Notes under the pieces: model-generated
Databases searched by the model: none
What the model was told of the DNA's origin: nothing
What the model saw: the letters and a program-made list of their open reading frames with translations, nothing else
Position numbers and translations under genes: made by a program
Shown here: piece after piece, positions 44,895 through 55,162 of the stretch
Layout: each line of letters starts with the position of its first letter
Position numbering within the stretch: the first letter of the stretch is position 1
NCBI RefSeq assembly: GCF_033097505.1
Contig: NZ_AP028654.1
Location: forward strand, 2,536,001 to 2,600,000
Length of the DNA: 64,000 nt
Reading direction: 5' to 3'
From: Helicovermis profundi
GTDB taxonomy: Bacteria > Bacillota > Clostridia > Peptostreptococcales > Acidaminobacteraceae

Positions 44895-45732
44895 TCATCA
44901 TATCCTTAACAAAATTTGGAAGCATAAAGGCTCCTCTATGAATATCTGTATTGTAGTATTTTGTTTTTAAACCAAGTTTGTTCCATTCATTTATTTTTTC
45001 ATTTTCTACTGGGTCAATTCCTTTTGATGCAAATCCAAATAGCCAATGTCCTGATGGATATGTAGGCATATGGAATTGATATATTTTTGAAACTGGAAAA
45101 GTACTATGAATTTTTTTGTATGACCTTTTAAATTCTCTAATGTCTCTATCATAATATGGACTTTCACTTTGATTCACTAGTATTCCGTCCTCTGTTAGAG
45201 CTTTATAGCAATTATTATAAAATTCTGTTGTAAATAGTCCTTCTCCTGGACCAATTGGATCTGTTGAATCAACTAATATCAAATCATATTCATTTTCTTT
45301 TGTTTTAATAAATTCAATTCCATCCTTATAATGTAAATCTACTCTTTTATCACTTAAAGCTGAACTTGTAATTGGAAGGTATTTAAGGCTTACATCTACT
45401 ACCATTTTATCAATTTCAACCATATCTATATGTTCAATTCTATTATATCTCACAAGTTCTCTAACAGTTCCACCGTCTCCCCCACCAATAACAAGTACAT
45501 TTTTAATATTAGGGTTTGAAGCTAGCGGAACATGTACTATCATATCATGGTAAACAAATTCATCTTTTTCATTAACCATCATCAGTCCATCAAGCGTAAG
45601 CATTTTACCAAATTCATATGACTCAAAAACATCTACTCTTTGAAAATCACTTTGTTCACTAAATAAATGTTTATCTACTTTTATTGAAAATCGTGCGTTT
45701 TCTGTGTGTTCCTCTGTGTACCAAAGTTCCAT
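44881..45732 (-). CDS. speE: Spermidine synthase
   Basis: 283 residues of the aminopropyltransferase family. LVIGGGDGGTVREL is the decarboxy-SAM binding loop, DLILVDSTDPIGPGEGLF includes the catalytic aspartate, and YPSGHWLFGFAS ends the substrate pocket. First gene of speE-speB-speA. The SAM decarboxylase (speD) that it needs is not in the window. GGGAGATG precedes the ATG. Confidence 0.95.
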   Translation of the reverse strand: MELWYTEEHTENARFSIKVDKHLFSEQSDFQRVDVFESYEFGKMLTLDGLMMVNEKDEFVYHDMIVHVPLASNPNIKNVLVIGGGDGGTVRELVRYNRIEHIDMVEIDKMVVDVSLKYLPITSSALSDKRVDLHYKDGIEFIKTKENEYDLILVDSTDPIGPGEGLFTTEFYNNCYKALTEDGILVNQSESPYYDRDIREFKRSYKKIHSTFPVSKIYQFHMPTYPSGHWLFGFASKGIDPVENEKINEWNKLGLKTKYYNTDIHRGAFMLPNFVKDMMNENE

Positions 45733-45765
45733 AATTTCATCTCCCTTTAAATCGTCCTATAAAAA

Positions 45766-45802
45766 TAAACGTATAATAATCAATTAAAATATTATACGTT
45801 TA
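45766..45802. promoter_or_regulatory. 12-bp inverted repeat upstream of the polyamine operon
   Basis: TAAACGTATAAT (45766-45777) and ATTATACGTTTA (45791-45802), exact complements with a 13-base spacer, ending 34 bases before speE. It could be an operator or a stem in the leader RNA. There is no T-run. Confidence 0.55.
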
Positions 45803-45895
45803 ACAAACTATCCATATAAACTACACTATAAGGATAAAAATAAACACGTTATAAATATAATATATTTTTACAAAATGTCAATATAATTTTTCTAT

Positions 45896-46642
45896 TTAAA
45901 AAATCGGTGGTTTAGGTGGCATTTCACGTTTGTGATTGCTTCTATTATGAAGCGACTCAATGATTTTTCTATCTTCCTCTGGTATAATTTTTCCTTCAAT
46001 TAAATCATCAATCATATCATAAGTAGTTCCCATTTCTTTTTCATCAGTTTGACCTTCCCAAAGACCTGCTGATGGTGGTCTAACGATTACACTTTCAGGA
46101 ACTCCTAGTACTTTTGCCCACTCATAAACTTCTCTTTTTGTTATATTTGCAATTGGTATAATATCAACTCCACCATCGCCGTATTTCGTGAAATAACCTG
46201 TATAAACTTCTGCAGCATTATCTGTTCCAGCCACTAAATATCCTAAATTATTTGCAATGCCATAAAGTGTGCTCATTCTAAGTCTTGCTCTCAAATTTGC
46301 ATCGCTTAGTCTATGATTTACAGTATCTAAATCTTTTAAAGATTCTCTTATTCCTCCGTATAGCATACTATGAACTTCAGTTAAATCAACTTCTGTAAAT
46401 TTGATATTTGCTTTCTTTGCAACTTTAAGTGCATCTTCTTTATCTATATCATTACTCTTACACGGAAGAATCACACCAAGTGAATTCTCCGGAAAAGCTT
46501 TCTTTAATAAAAATGCAACCACACTTGAATCAATTCCACCTGAAAGTCCAACTAATATGCCTTTGGTTCCTGATTCATTTACCTTTTTTCTAATCCACTC
46601 CACTGTTTTTTCAATTTTTTCTTCAATAGTTAAGTTATTCAT
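45896..46642 (-). CDS. nadE: NAD+ synthase (ammonia-dependent)
   Basis: 248 residues. VGLSGGIDSSVVAFLL is the ATP pyrophosphatase loop, GTDNAAEVYTGYFTKYGDGG the conserved NaAD/ammonia region. No glutaminase domain, so ammonia is the nitrogen source. Last step of NAD synthesis. Standing alone; the last residues (KREMPPKPPIF) are typical. Confidence 0.96.
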   Translation of the reverse strand: MNNLTIEEKIEKTVEWIRKKVNESGTKGILVGLSGGIDSSVVAFLLKKAFPENSLGVILPCKSNDIDKEDALKVAKKANIKFTEVDLTEVHSMLYGGIRESLKDLDTVNHRLSDANLRARLRMSTLYGIANNLGYLVAGTDNAAEVYTGYFTKYGDGGVDIIPIANITKREVYEWAKVLGVPESVIVRPPSAGLWEGQTDEKEMGTTYDMIDDLIEGKIIPEEDRKIIESLHNRSNHKREMPPKPPIF

Positions 46643-46742
46643 ATTCGTTCTTCCTTTATTTTTATTTTAAACTATAATTAAAAATTTTAGTTCATATTAT
46701 TTTTAATTTGCAATTATTCGACAAATTATTCTAGTATGATTT

Positions 46743-47126
46743 CTAGCCGAGTTCAACAAGTACACATTTATGATAGACTGATTTTAAATTTTTTTCATTT
46801 GCAAGTTTAATTGTTTCATCATCAAATGCACCAGGTTGAAACCATATATACTCAATTCCAAGTTTATACGCATCTTCAATAGGCTTTATAGCTCTTTTAG
46901 GAGACACAACAACATTTATACAATCTGGTTTCTCTGGAAGTTCTTCTAAAGAACCATAGCATATATTTCCTTCTATTTCGTCATATACTGGATTAACTGG
47001 GTAAACTGTATAACCTTTACTAAGCAATTTTTTATAAATCTTATAAGCAAATTTAGCCTCATTTTTTGTAGCTCCAACTACTGCCCACACTTTTTTATCA
47101 AGCATTTCATTAATAGTATTTTGCAT
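46743..47126 (-). CDS. CoA-binding domain protein (YccU-like)
   Basis: 127 residues, a single Rossmann-type CoA_binding domain: VWAVVGATKNEAKFAYKIYK at the start, VYPVNPVYDEIEG, then VVVSPKRAIKPIEDA and IWFQPGAFDDE. These proteins are the isolated CoA-binding half of succinyl-CoA synthetase-like enzymes; biological role unclear. Confidence 0.92.
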   Translation of the reverse strand: MQNTINEMLDKKVWAVVGATKNEAKFAYKIYKKLLSKGYTVYPVNPVYDEIEGNICYGSLEELPEKPDCINVVVSPKRAIKPIEDAYKLGIEYIWFQPGAFDDETIKLANEKNLKSVYHKCVLVELG

Positions 47127-47153
47127 ATTGCCTCCTTCTAAAATCAGTAGATA

Positions 47154-47807
47154 TTAATAATTAGTAATTACTTCATTTTTTCTAATAGATGCATTAATTA
47201 TTTCTTTTTTTCCAAAAGAAACATCTGAATTCGTCAAATCAATAATAGTATTATTCACTTTTTCATACTCGTTTTTACTTATTAATAATATCATTTTCAC
47301 TTTATCAGTATAAATTGTATTTTCAATAATAACTGAATCCTCATTATTAATATAATTAAGTAACTTCCCATGAAGTGTATATTCTATCTCAATAGCAATT
47401 CTAATAAACTCATCTACTTCAATAATTCCAGCGTTTTCAAGTGATTTTTTAGCAATATTAGTATACGATCTCACTAAACCACCCGTTCCAAGTTTAATTC
47501 CACCAAAATATCTTGTTACAACAACTACAACATTTGTAATTTTCTCGTTTTTTAACATAGAAAGTATTGGAACACCTGCAGTTCCACTCGGCTCTCCATC
47601 ATCACTATATTTTTGCACATCCATTTTTTCTCCTAGCAAATACACCGGAACATTATGTGTTGCATCTTTATGTTTCTTTTTTATTTCTTCAATAAACTCT
47701 GTAGCTTCTTCAATTGTTTTAACTGGTTTTGAATACCCTATAAATCTAGATTTATTAACTACTTCTTCTGCTGAAGAAAATTTCTTAATAGTTTTATATA
47801 AATACAT
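47154..47807 (-). CDS. yigZ: YigZ/IMPACT family protein
   Basis: About 217 residues. The N-terminal UPF0029 domain shows KSRFIGYSKPVKTIEEA, YSDDGEPSGTAGVPIL and TRYFGGIKLGTGGLVRSY, all diagnostic; a small C-terminal DUF1949 domain follows. Function uncertain, related to translation-control protein IMPACT. The ATG at 47807 is taken for its GAAGG site; the longer frame from 47840 lacks one. Confidence 0.94.
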   Translation of the reverse strand: MYLYKTIKKFSSAEEVVNKSRFIGYSKPVKTIEEATEFIEEIKKKHKDATHNVPVYLLGEKMDVQKYSDDGEPSGTAGVPILSMLKNEKITNVVVVVTRYFGGIKLGTGGLVRSYTNIAKKSLENAGIIEVDEFIRIAIEIEYTLHGKLLNYINNEDSVIIENTIYTDKVKMILLISKNEYEKVNNTIIDLTNSDVSFGKKEIINASIRKNEVITNY

Positions 47808-47853
47808 AAATACCTTCACTTTTTTATATTTACTAAGCATGTTTTAACACTAT

Positions 47854-49140
47854 CTAAAGTATAAATTCCTTATACTTATTGTATTCCTTATCCGAAACTT
47901 CAACTTCTACTAAAGTTCCCTCTTCAATATATTCAGTAGATATTACATTCGCAATTGAACATAACTCTGAATATATATATCCTTTATTAAAAGGTAATAA
48001 CATTTTTACTATCTTTAAGTCATCAAAAACAATTTTCTTTATTTTTTCTTTTAATTCATCTATTCCATCACCCTTAACTGCTGAAATTAATATATCATTT
48101 TCATTTATTAAATCAATTTCTTCATTTAATAAATCCGATTTATTATAAACAAAAATTGTTTTTTTATCTCTAACATTAAGCTCATTTAATACCGATTCAG
48201 TTATTTTAATTTGATTATTATAATCTAAGTTAGTTGAATCCACTACATGAAGCAATAAATCAGCTTCAGTAACTTCTTCAAGTGTTGCTTTAAAAGCCTC
48301 TACTAAAGAATGGGGAAGTTTAGAAACAAATCCAACCGTATCAACAATAATAACATCTTTATTGTCCCCAAGTGTTATTTTTCTATGAAATGTATCTAAA
48401 GTTGCAAACAACATGTCTTTTACAAATACATGTTTATCTGTATCCTCAACATTTGTGTCCGCTATTAACTTATTCATAAGTGTAGATTTACCTGCATTCG
48501 TATATCCTACAATTGCAACTATTGGTATTTCATTCTTACTTCTTTTTACTCTTTGGAGATTTCTTACCAGTCTAGCTTCTTCTAATGATTTTCTTATATC
48601 TGTTACTCTTTCATTTATTCTACGTTTATCAATTTCAAGTTTTTGTTCACCAGGACCTCTAGTTCCTATTCCAGCACCTGTTTTTGACAAATTGCTTCTC
48701 GAACCTTTAAGCCTTGGTAGCCTATAACGAAGTTGCGCTAATTCAACTTGTAACTTGCTCACTTTAGATTTTGCTCTTTTGGCAAATATATCTAATATAA
48801 GTACAGTTCTATCTATTACCCTAGCTTCCACCACATTTTCAATGTTTCTTTGTTGAGCTCCTGAGAGCTCATCATTGAAGATTACTAAATTCGCGTCGTG
48901 CATTTCTACCAATGCTTTAACTTCATCAATTTTACCTTTTCCGATATAAAAAACTGCATCAATTGTTTTCTTGTTTTGAATTATTGAATCACTTACTTGA
49001 CATCCTGCTGCAAGAGCAAGCTCTTTTAGTTCAAGCATTGAATATTTAATATCTATATGGCCTTTATCATTGTTAAATCCAACAAGAACTGCACGTTCAA
49101 TTATTTTATCAACAATCTCATTTTTTTCGTTTATTATCAT
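47854..49140 (-). CDS. hflX: Ribosome-associated GTPase HflX
   Basis: 428 residues. N-terminal HflX domain (VFYIGKGKIDEVKALVEMHD, FNDELSGAQQRNIE), coiled linker with GAGIGTRGPGEQKLE, then the G domain: G1 GYTNAGKST, G3 DTVGFVSKLPHSL, G4 NKSD, G5 SAVKGDG. HflX splits stalled ribosomes. Ends 47 bases before yigZ, so the two may be co-transcribed. Confidence 0.96.
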   Translation of the reverse strand: MIINEKNEIVDKIIERAVLVGFNNDKGHIDIKYSMLELKELALAAGCQVSDSIIQNKKTIDAVFYIGKGKIDEVKALVEMHDANLVIFNDELSGAQQRNIENVVEARVIDRTVLILDIFAKRAKSKVSKLQVELAQLRYRLPRLKGSRSNLSKTGAGIGTRGPGEQKLEIDKRRINERVTDIRKSLEEARLVRNLQRVKRSKNEIPIVAIVGYTNAGKSTLMNKLIADTNVEDTDKHVFVKDMLFATLDTFHRKITLGDNKDVIIVDTVGFVSKLPHSLVEAFKATLEEVTEADLLLHVVDSTNLDYNNQIKITESVLNELNVRDKKTIFVYNKSDLLNEEIDLINENDILISAVKGDGIDELKEKIKKIVFDDLKIVKMLLPFNKGYIYSELCSIANVISTEYIEEGTLVEVEVSDKEYNKYKEFIL

Positions 49141-49289
49141 ATGACCTCTTTTCGATAATTTTTCATTATTTCCAACTACATTTTAATACTTATTTAAAAT
49201 ATTACAAATTAATTATATCATTCAAAAGCAAATTAACATACCTTTCTTTGTATGATATAATACTTTTGAAGCTTTAAAGGGAGGTTTTT

Positions 49290-52200
49290 ATGAGTACAGG
49301 AAGTAAAGAAACAAATACTACTAAAAAAAGAAAAAAAAGAAAAAAGAAAAAAAAGTTTTCATTATTAACTTTTTTTAAAATTTTTATAATATTAATTATC
49401 GTTGGAGGAATAGTCGGAAGCGGTGTTACTTATTTTTATGTTAAAAACGTCTTAAAAGATATTCCCCAAATTGATCCATCTAAAATAAACGATTTATTAG
49501 GTGAAAATTCAGTTATACTTGATAGTAATGGTAAAGTTCTTGAAACTATTCAAAATAGTGGGCTTAGAACAATTATAAAATATGATGATATTAGTAAAAA
49601 TACAATTAACGCTTACATTGCTGTAGAGGATAAAACTTTTTGGGAACATAATGGTTTTAACTATATTAGACTTATGGGGGCCATTCGGGATAGTGTTTTT
49701 AGAGGAAAATCAATTAAAGGTACTTCAACTATTTCACAACAATTAGCAAGAAATTTATATCTTGCGGAAATTAAATCTGTTAGAAGTATTGAAAGAAAAA
49801 TTAAAGAAGCTTATTACGCAATGCAACTTGAAAATTATCTAACAAAAGAGCAAATTATTGAAGCCTACCTTAATACAATTTATTTAGGAAGTGGAACTAA
49901 CGGTGTTGAAGCAGCAGCACATAAATATTTCAATAAAGATGCAAAGGATTTAGATTTAATTGAATCTGCTATTTTAGCTGGAATTCCTGCTAATCCACTA
50001 GATTATTCGCCTATGAGAACCGTCAAAAAAGCGAATGTAGAAAGTAGTGATTATATTATAGACGATTCAAGTGATCTTTACAGCGTTATTTATAATCCGG
50101 GATGCGAAAAGAGATTTAAAACCGTTATTAGCATTATGTATAATAATGGCCATATATCTAAAAGTGAATATGAAAAAGCCAAACAAACTGATCTAAAAAC
50201 AGTACTTCATTTTGGTTCAACAACTAACAATGAAATTTCATCATATTTTTCTGATATGGTTAAGAATAACGTTTTAAAAGATTTAATGGTTAAATATAAT
50301 TATACACGCCAAGAAGCTCAACATATGCTATATACTAAAGGTTTAAAAATATATTCTACTATCGATTTTGATATGCAAAAAACTTTAGAAAGTGCCTACT
50401 CTAATAAAAACCTTACAGCATATTATGGTGCATCTACAGTAACCGCCGTTAAGAATTTTCAGTCTAGAAATGGACTTAAATCTGATGGTATTGCAGGCTC
50501 AGGCACTATACAAAAATTAATTGACCTAGGCTTAGTTAAAAAAGAAGACTTCTCTCTTAAAACTTATAGAAAAGGACTCGAACACGATGATGTTATTATT
50601 TTAAAAAAGGCACTAGATAGCCTCGGTTTAATGAATTATAATGACAATATTCCAAAAGTAACAGTTAGATTTAATAAACAAAAAAATATTATCACTAAAG
50701 AAGGTACTATACTTCTATATAAATACGATAATTTTGTGAATAGTAAAAATCAATTTATTATTCCTTCGTCTGATTACAAATATGATGAAAATGGAAATCT
50801 TGTTTTATTTAAAAATAAAAGATTGTATTTTTATCCTAAAAAACAAGATGGAAAACTTATAAACATTCAAGCTGTACTTAAAACAACTTACAAATATGAT
50901 AAAGATAATAAAGCCAATACTAAAAATTCAAACGGAACTTATAACATTATTGATTTATACACTTATCAAGGAAAAGATTTATTAATTAAATCAAGTTATA
51001 AAAGTTTTGACAATAATAAAAATTTGGTTATTAATAAAAAACTTTTTAATGATAATCCTAATTTTTTTAATAAAGACACGAATGGAAATCTTCTTGTAAA
51101 TAGCGATAATTATGTTATTACAACCAAAGGCGTTATACAACCACAATCTTCTATGGTTATTATCGACTACCACAGTGGAGAACTAAAAGCTATAGTTGGT
51201 GGTAGAAATGTTGAAGGTTCAATGATTTACAATAGAGCAATTAAGCCAAGACAACCCGGTTCATCAATTAAACCTATTGGCGTATATTTACCTGCTATTG
51301 ACTCTAAAAATTACACTTCTTCTACTGTAATTGATGATAGACCAACATTTTTAGGATCCGATCCTGAAGTAAGATGGCCTTTGAACTGGTATGAACATTC
51401 TCATACTGGATTCAAATACTGGGGACTTTTAACTCTTAGAGAAGGCATTGAATGGTCAAATAATGTAATTTCTGTAAAACTTGCTAATATGATTGGAGTC
51501 GAAACTTCGATTTCTTATTTAAAAAAACTTGGAATCACAAGCTTAGTTGAAAGCGGAAGATATAACGATTATAATCTTTCTTCAGTTGCACTTGGAGGAA
51601 TGACACAAGGTATATCTCCACTTGAGATGGCACAGGCTTATGGTGCGCTTGCTAATAAAGGTGTCTTAAATAAAACAATAACCTATACAAAAGTGTTAAA
51701 TAATAACAATGAAGTCATACTACAAACTAATTCTAAAAAAACATTAGTAGTAGATGAGAAATCTGCATATATTGTTCAAGATATGATGAGAACTGGTGTT
51801 GATCATGCTCTTTCTACGGGTGCACAAATAAGAACTAACAATAAAGGAATTCCAGTAGCTGGAAAAACAGGAACAACTTCAAATAAATTAGATGCTTGGT
51901 TTGTCGGTTACACTCCATACTATGTTGCCTCAATATGGTTTGGTAATGACTGGAATATGCCATTAAATGAAGGTAGTCATATCGCTGCAAAATTCTGGTC
52001 ACAGGTTATGAAAGAAATACACACAGATTTACCTGATAAGGATTTTGTAAAACCAAATGGTATCGTATATGCTACCGTAGATACAAAGTCTGGTAAACTT
52101 CCTTCTGAATTATCATATTTAGATCCAAGGGGTACTGTAAAAAAGGAAATATTTATAAAAGGAACTGTTCCAACTGAAACTGATGACGTCCACGTAAAAG

Positions 52201-52715
52201 CTGCAATTGATGTTTCTAGTGGTAAACTCGCTACTGAATACTGTCCGACTACATTAGTTGAAGAAAAAGTATTTATAAAAAGACCAGAGCCTTATGATCC
52301 TAATGAATTTTTAGATAAAGATGGTAATCCAATACTGCTTAGAGATTCTGAGTATGATTTACCTACTGAGTTTTGTGATTTACATCAAGGAGAATTAATT
52401 GATATAAACAATATCAATAACTCTTCAACTTCAAATATTCATTATATTGTTCAGCTGCCTGATAAAACATATAAAGTTCTAGTACCTTTTTATGTTGAAA
52501 AAACTTCTAGAGAAAAGGTTTTAGTACCTATTGACACAATCATTATGTTAGATAGTAGTATGTCAATGCCTGATGGAAGTGTAATTCTTCCCTATGATTT
52601 AAAGTACTATCCAAACTTAGATAGTTTAAAAGGAACAATCAATACTAATAAACCTTCAACGGAAAATACTACACCTTCCTCAAATTCGTCTAATACGAAT
52701 ACAAGTGGAAATTAA
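49290..52715 (+). CDS. Class A penicillin-binding protein with an inserted PG-binding segment
   Basis: 1141 residues. A Lys-rich cytoplasmic start and one membrane helix (about 29-50) lead to the GT51 transglycosylase (AVEDKTFWEHNGFN; GTSTISQQLARNLYL), then the transpeptidase with SSIK near 656, SNN near 730 and KTGTTSN near 857. Between YSTIDFDMQKTL and PQSSMVIID about 240 residues are inserted: they begin like a PG_binding_1 module (STVTAVKNFQSRNGLKSDG; GTIQKL) and continue as a tyrosine/lysine-rich beta-like region. The tail is Ser/Thr/Asn rich. It polymerises and crosslinks peptidoglycan. GGGAGG precedes ATG. Confidence 0.93.
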   Translation: MSTGSKETNTTKKRKKRKKKKKFSLLTFFKIFIILIIVGGIVGSGVTYFYVKNVLKDIPQIDPSKINDLLGENSVILDSNGKVLETIQNSGLRTIIKYDDISKNTINAYIAVEDKTFWEHNGFNYIRLMGAIRDSVFRGKSIKGTSTISQQLARNLYLAEIKSVRSIERKIKEAYYAMQLENYLTKEQIIEAYLNTIYLGSGTNGVEAAAHKYFNKDAKDLDLIESAILAGIPANPLDYSPMRTVKKANVESSDYIIDDSSDLYSVIYNPGCEKRFKTVISIMYNNGHISKSEYEKAKQTDLKTVLHFGSTTNNEISSYFSDMVKNNVLKDLMVKYNYTRQEAQHMLYTKGLKIYSTIDFDMQKTLESAYSNKNLTAYYGASTVTAVKNFQSRNGLKSDGIAGSGTIQKLIDLGLVKKEDFSLKTYRKGLEHDDVIILKKALDSLGLMNYNDNIPKVTVRFNKQKNIITKEGTILLYKYDNFVNSKNQFIIPSSDYKYDENGNLVLFKNKRLYFYPKKQDGKLINIQAVLKTTYKYDKDNKANTKNSNGTYNIIDLYTYQGKDLLIKSSYKSFDNNKNLVINKKLFNDNPNFFNKDTNGNLLVNSDNYVITTKGVIQPQSSMVIIDYHSGELKAIVGGRNVEGSMIYNRAIKPRQPGSSIKPIGVYLPAIDSKNYTSSTVIDDRPTFLGSDPEVRWPLNWYEHSHTGFKYWGLLTLREGIEWSNNVISVKLANMIGVETSISYLKKLGITSLVESGRYNDYNLSSVALGGMTQGISPLEMAQAYGALANKGVLNKTITYTKVLNNNNEVILQTNSKKTLVVDEKSAYIVQDMMRTGVDHALSTGAQIRTNNKGIPVAGKTGTTSNKLDAWFVGYTPYYVASIWFGNDWNMPLNEGSHIAAKFWSQVMKEIHTDLPDKDFVKPNGIVYATVDTKSGKLPSELSYLDPRGTVKKEIFIKGTVPTETDDVHVKAAIDVSSGKLATEYCPTTLVEEKVFIKRPEPYDPNEFLDKDGNPILLRDSEYDLPTEFCDLHQGELIDINNINNSSTSNIHYIVQLPDKTYKVLVPFYVEKTSREKVLVPIDTIIMLDSSMSMPDGSVILPYDLKYYPNLDSLKGTINTNKPSTENTTPSSNSSNTNTSGN

Positions 52716-52718
52716 ATT

Positions 52719-52755
52719 AAAAAAGCCCTCAGAAATTTTATTTTCTGAGGGTTTT
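52719..52755. terminator. Bidirectional terminator between the PBP gene and thiI
   Basis: AAAAGCCCTCAGAAAAT-type stem and its complement TTTTCTGAGGGTTTT, between converging genes. Confidence 0.86.
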
Positions 52756-52768
52756 ATTAGTTAGTATA

Positions 52769-53947
52769 TTATAAATCTTCAGGATGAAAAATCTGAGTTT
52801 CAATGTTTTCTAAAGCATCGTCAATTAGTTTTTCTACATCCAGTAAACTTAAACTTCTTTCAATTTTTTCTAATTTCGGCTTTGTAACTACCCTATCAGG
52901 TAAAAATACTGTACAACAATCTTCAAAAGGCAAAATTGATGTTTCAAAGCTACCTATGTTTTCCGCTACTCTTATTATCTCAATTTTATCCATTGCTATC
53001 AGAGGTCTAAATACAGGCAATTTCACAGATGAATTCGTAACATTTAGTCCTTCTATTGTTTGAGATGCAACTTGTCCTAAACTTTCCCCGGTTACTAGAG
53101 CCTTGCAACTATTTTTTTCTGCTAGCTTCTCAGCAAGTTTCATCATGAATACTCTTGAAAGAATAGTCATTTCTTCAGATGGACAATTTTCATTTATTTG
53201 TTTTTGTATCTCAAGTATATTTATAGAATGTATTCTAAGTCTTCCAAAATATTTTGAAAGTATTTTAGCTAAATCCATTACTTTTTCTTTGGCTCTTTCA
53301 CTTGTAAACGGATAAGAATGATAGTGAACCGCTTCAATTTCTAGTCCACGTTTACCCATAAGAAATCCAGCTACAGGAGAATCAATTCCCCCGCTCAATA
53401 AAAGCATAGCTTTTCCAGCTGATCTATATGGCATTCCACCAAAACAATCAATTTTTTCTGTAAATACATAAGTTGAATTTCTCACTTCAACATTAACAGA
53501 AAAATCAGGATTATGGACATCAACATTTAACTCATCAATGTTACTAAGTATATAACCTCCAACCATACGTGCAATTTCCGGAGATTTGTATTCAAATGAT
53601 TTATTTCCTCTTCTAGCTTCAATCTTAAAAGTTTTATATTTATTATTTTCTAAAACTTTTTTAGCCTGTATAAGTGAAACTTTATATATTTCATCCATAT
53701 CATTAGCTACTCTAACAACGGGAGAAAGTGAAACGATTCCAAATATTTTCTTCACTCTCACAATTACTTCTTCATAATCTTTCGGTTCAAATTCTACATA
53801 AACTCTACCATGTTCTTTTAGCACTCTATAATTTTCAAGCCCTTTTAAAGAATGTTTAATATTAGAAATTAATATTTTTTCAAAAAATGATCTATTTTTC
53901 CCTTTTAACGCAATTTCTGAGTACCTTACCATGATTAAATTGTACAT
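52769..53947 (-). CDS. thiI: tRNA 4-thiouridine synthase ThiI
   Basis: About 392 residues: NFLD and THUMP domains, then the ATP pyrophosphatase domain with LLLSGGIDSPVAGFLM. Like other Gram-positive ThiI proteins it lacks the C-terminal rhodanese domain of the E. coli enzyme, so sulfur should be supplied straight from the desulfurase encoded upstream. ATG 53947 is chosen because AAGGGAG precedes it; the longer frame to 53974 covers that site. Gap to the desulfurase gene is 51 bases. Confidence 0.96.
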   Translation of the reverse strand: MYNLIMVRYSEIALKGKNRSFFEKILISNIKHSLKGLENYRVLKEHGRVYVEFEPKDYEEVIVRVKKIFGIVSLSPVVRVANDMDEIYKVSLIQAKKVLENNKYKTFKIEARRGNKSFEYKSPEIARMVGGYILSNIDELNVDVHNPDFSVNVEVRNSTYVFTEKIDCFGGMPYRSAGKAMLLLSGGIDSPVAGFLMGKRGLEIEAVHYHSYPFTSERAKEKVMDLAKILSKYFGRLRIHSINILEIQKQINENCPSEEMTILSRVFMMKLAEKLAEKNSCKALVTGESLGQVASQTIEGLNVTNSSVKLPVFRPLIAMDKIEIIRVAENIGSFETSILPFEDCCTVFLPDRVVTKPKLEKIERSLSLLDVEKLIDDALENIETQIFHPEDL

Positions 53948-53998
53948 TTTGCTTCTCCCTTCTTCTTGTATCAAATTGTTATATCAAACAACATATTA

Positions 53999-55162
53999 TT
54001 ATTTTTTTCCATTTTTCATCATACTTCTATATTCATTTACACGAAATATAATTTCATCTAAAGCATATTTAATTTCATTTTTTGTAGTAAATTTCGAAAA
54101 ACTAAATCTGATTGATCCTTCTTTAAGTTTGTCAGGAACATTAATAGCATGTAATACATATGAAAAACTTTTCGTCTTAGAATTACAAGCTGATCCAGTA
54201 GATACATATATTTTTTTCATCTCAAGATAATGGAGTAACACTTCACCCTTAACACCAACAAAGGCAATATTAACAATATATGGACTAGCCTTTGAAAAGT
54301 CACCGTTAATATACACATCAGAAAGTTCACTAGTAATACTATTAACAAATGCTCTCTTTAATTCTTTAACATTGTTATAATAATTTTCTCTATTTTTTAT
54401 AAAATCTAATACCGCGTTTTTAAGAGCAAAAATTCCTATAGTGTTTTCGGTTCCCGGCCTTAAGGAATTTTCCTGCTGACCTCCAAACATAAGAGGCTTA
54501 ATTCTTATTCCCTTTTTCACATATAAACCACCAAGTCCTTTAAGTGCGTGAATTTTATGCGCGCTAAATGAAAAAAGATCAATGTTTAATTCTTCTACGT
54601 TTATTTTCATTTTCATAAATGCCTGTACACCGTCAACATGAAAAATAGGTTTGTTTTTTAAAGTAGATAAATATTTTCCAATTTCTTTAATTGGTTGAAG
54701 CGTACCAATTTCATTATTTACAAACATTATGCTTACTAAAATAGTATCCTTTTGAATTGCACTAATTATATCATTAAGTTCAATCAACCCATTACTATTA
54801 GGTTTAATATAAGTGACTTTAAAACCCTCGTCTTCTAAACTTCCTACTGTGTTTAATATAGATTTATGTTCAAATTCTGTTGTTATTATATGTTTCCCAA
54901 GTCTTTTATATGCATTTACAGCCCCTTTAATTGCAAGGTTATTTGATTCAGTTCCACCTGAAGTAAAAATCATTTTCCCATCACTACTGCTAAGATCTTT
55001 CAAAATAATTTTTTTTACCTCTTTGATTTCCCTCTCAACTCTAACTCCGAGTGTATGAAGAGAAGAAGGGTTTGCATACAATTCATCAAAAGAATTATTG
55101 ACTATATCTTTTATTTCTTTATTAGGTTTTGTTGTTGCTGCATTATCCAAATAAACTTCCAT
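53999..55162 (-). CDS. Cysteine desulfurase (NifS/IscS type), ThiI partner
   Basis: About 387 residues. VYLDNAATTKPNKEI at the start, FTSGGTESNNLAIKG, SFSAHKIHALKGLGGLY with the PLP lysine, and STGSACNSKTK with the catalytic cysteine in a flexible loop (group I). Transfers sulfur from cysteine to ThiI in the 4-thiouridine pathway, judged by its position immediately upstream of thiI. The ATG at 55162 is favoured: GGAG lies seven bases before it and the in-frame ATG at 55174 is part of that site. Confidence 0.95.
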   Translation of the reverse strand: MEVYLDNAATTKPNKEIKDIVNNSFDELYANPSSLHTLGVRVEREIKEVKKIILKDLSSSDGKMIFTSGGTESNNLAIKGAVNAYKRLGKHIITTEFEHKSILNTVGSLEDEGFKVTYIKPNSNGLIELNDIISAIQKDTILVSIMFVNNEIGTLQPIKEIGKYLSTLKNKPIFHVDGVQAFMKMKINVEELNIDLFSFSAHKIHALKGLGGLYVKKGIRIKPLMFGGQQENSLRPGTENTIGIFALKNAVLDFIKNRENYYNNVKELKRAFVNSITSELSDVYINGDFSKASPYIVNIAFVGVKGEVLLHYLEMKKIYVSTGSACNSKTKSFSYVLHAINVPDKLKEGSIRFSFSKFTTKNEIKYALDEIIFRVNEYRSMMKNGKK

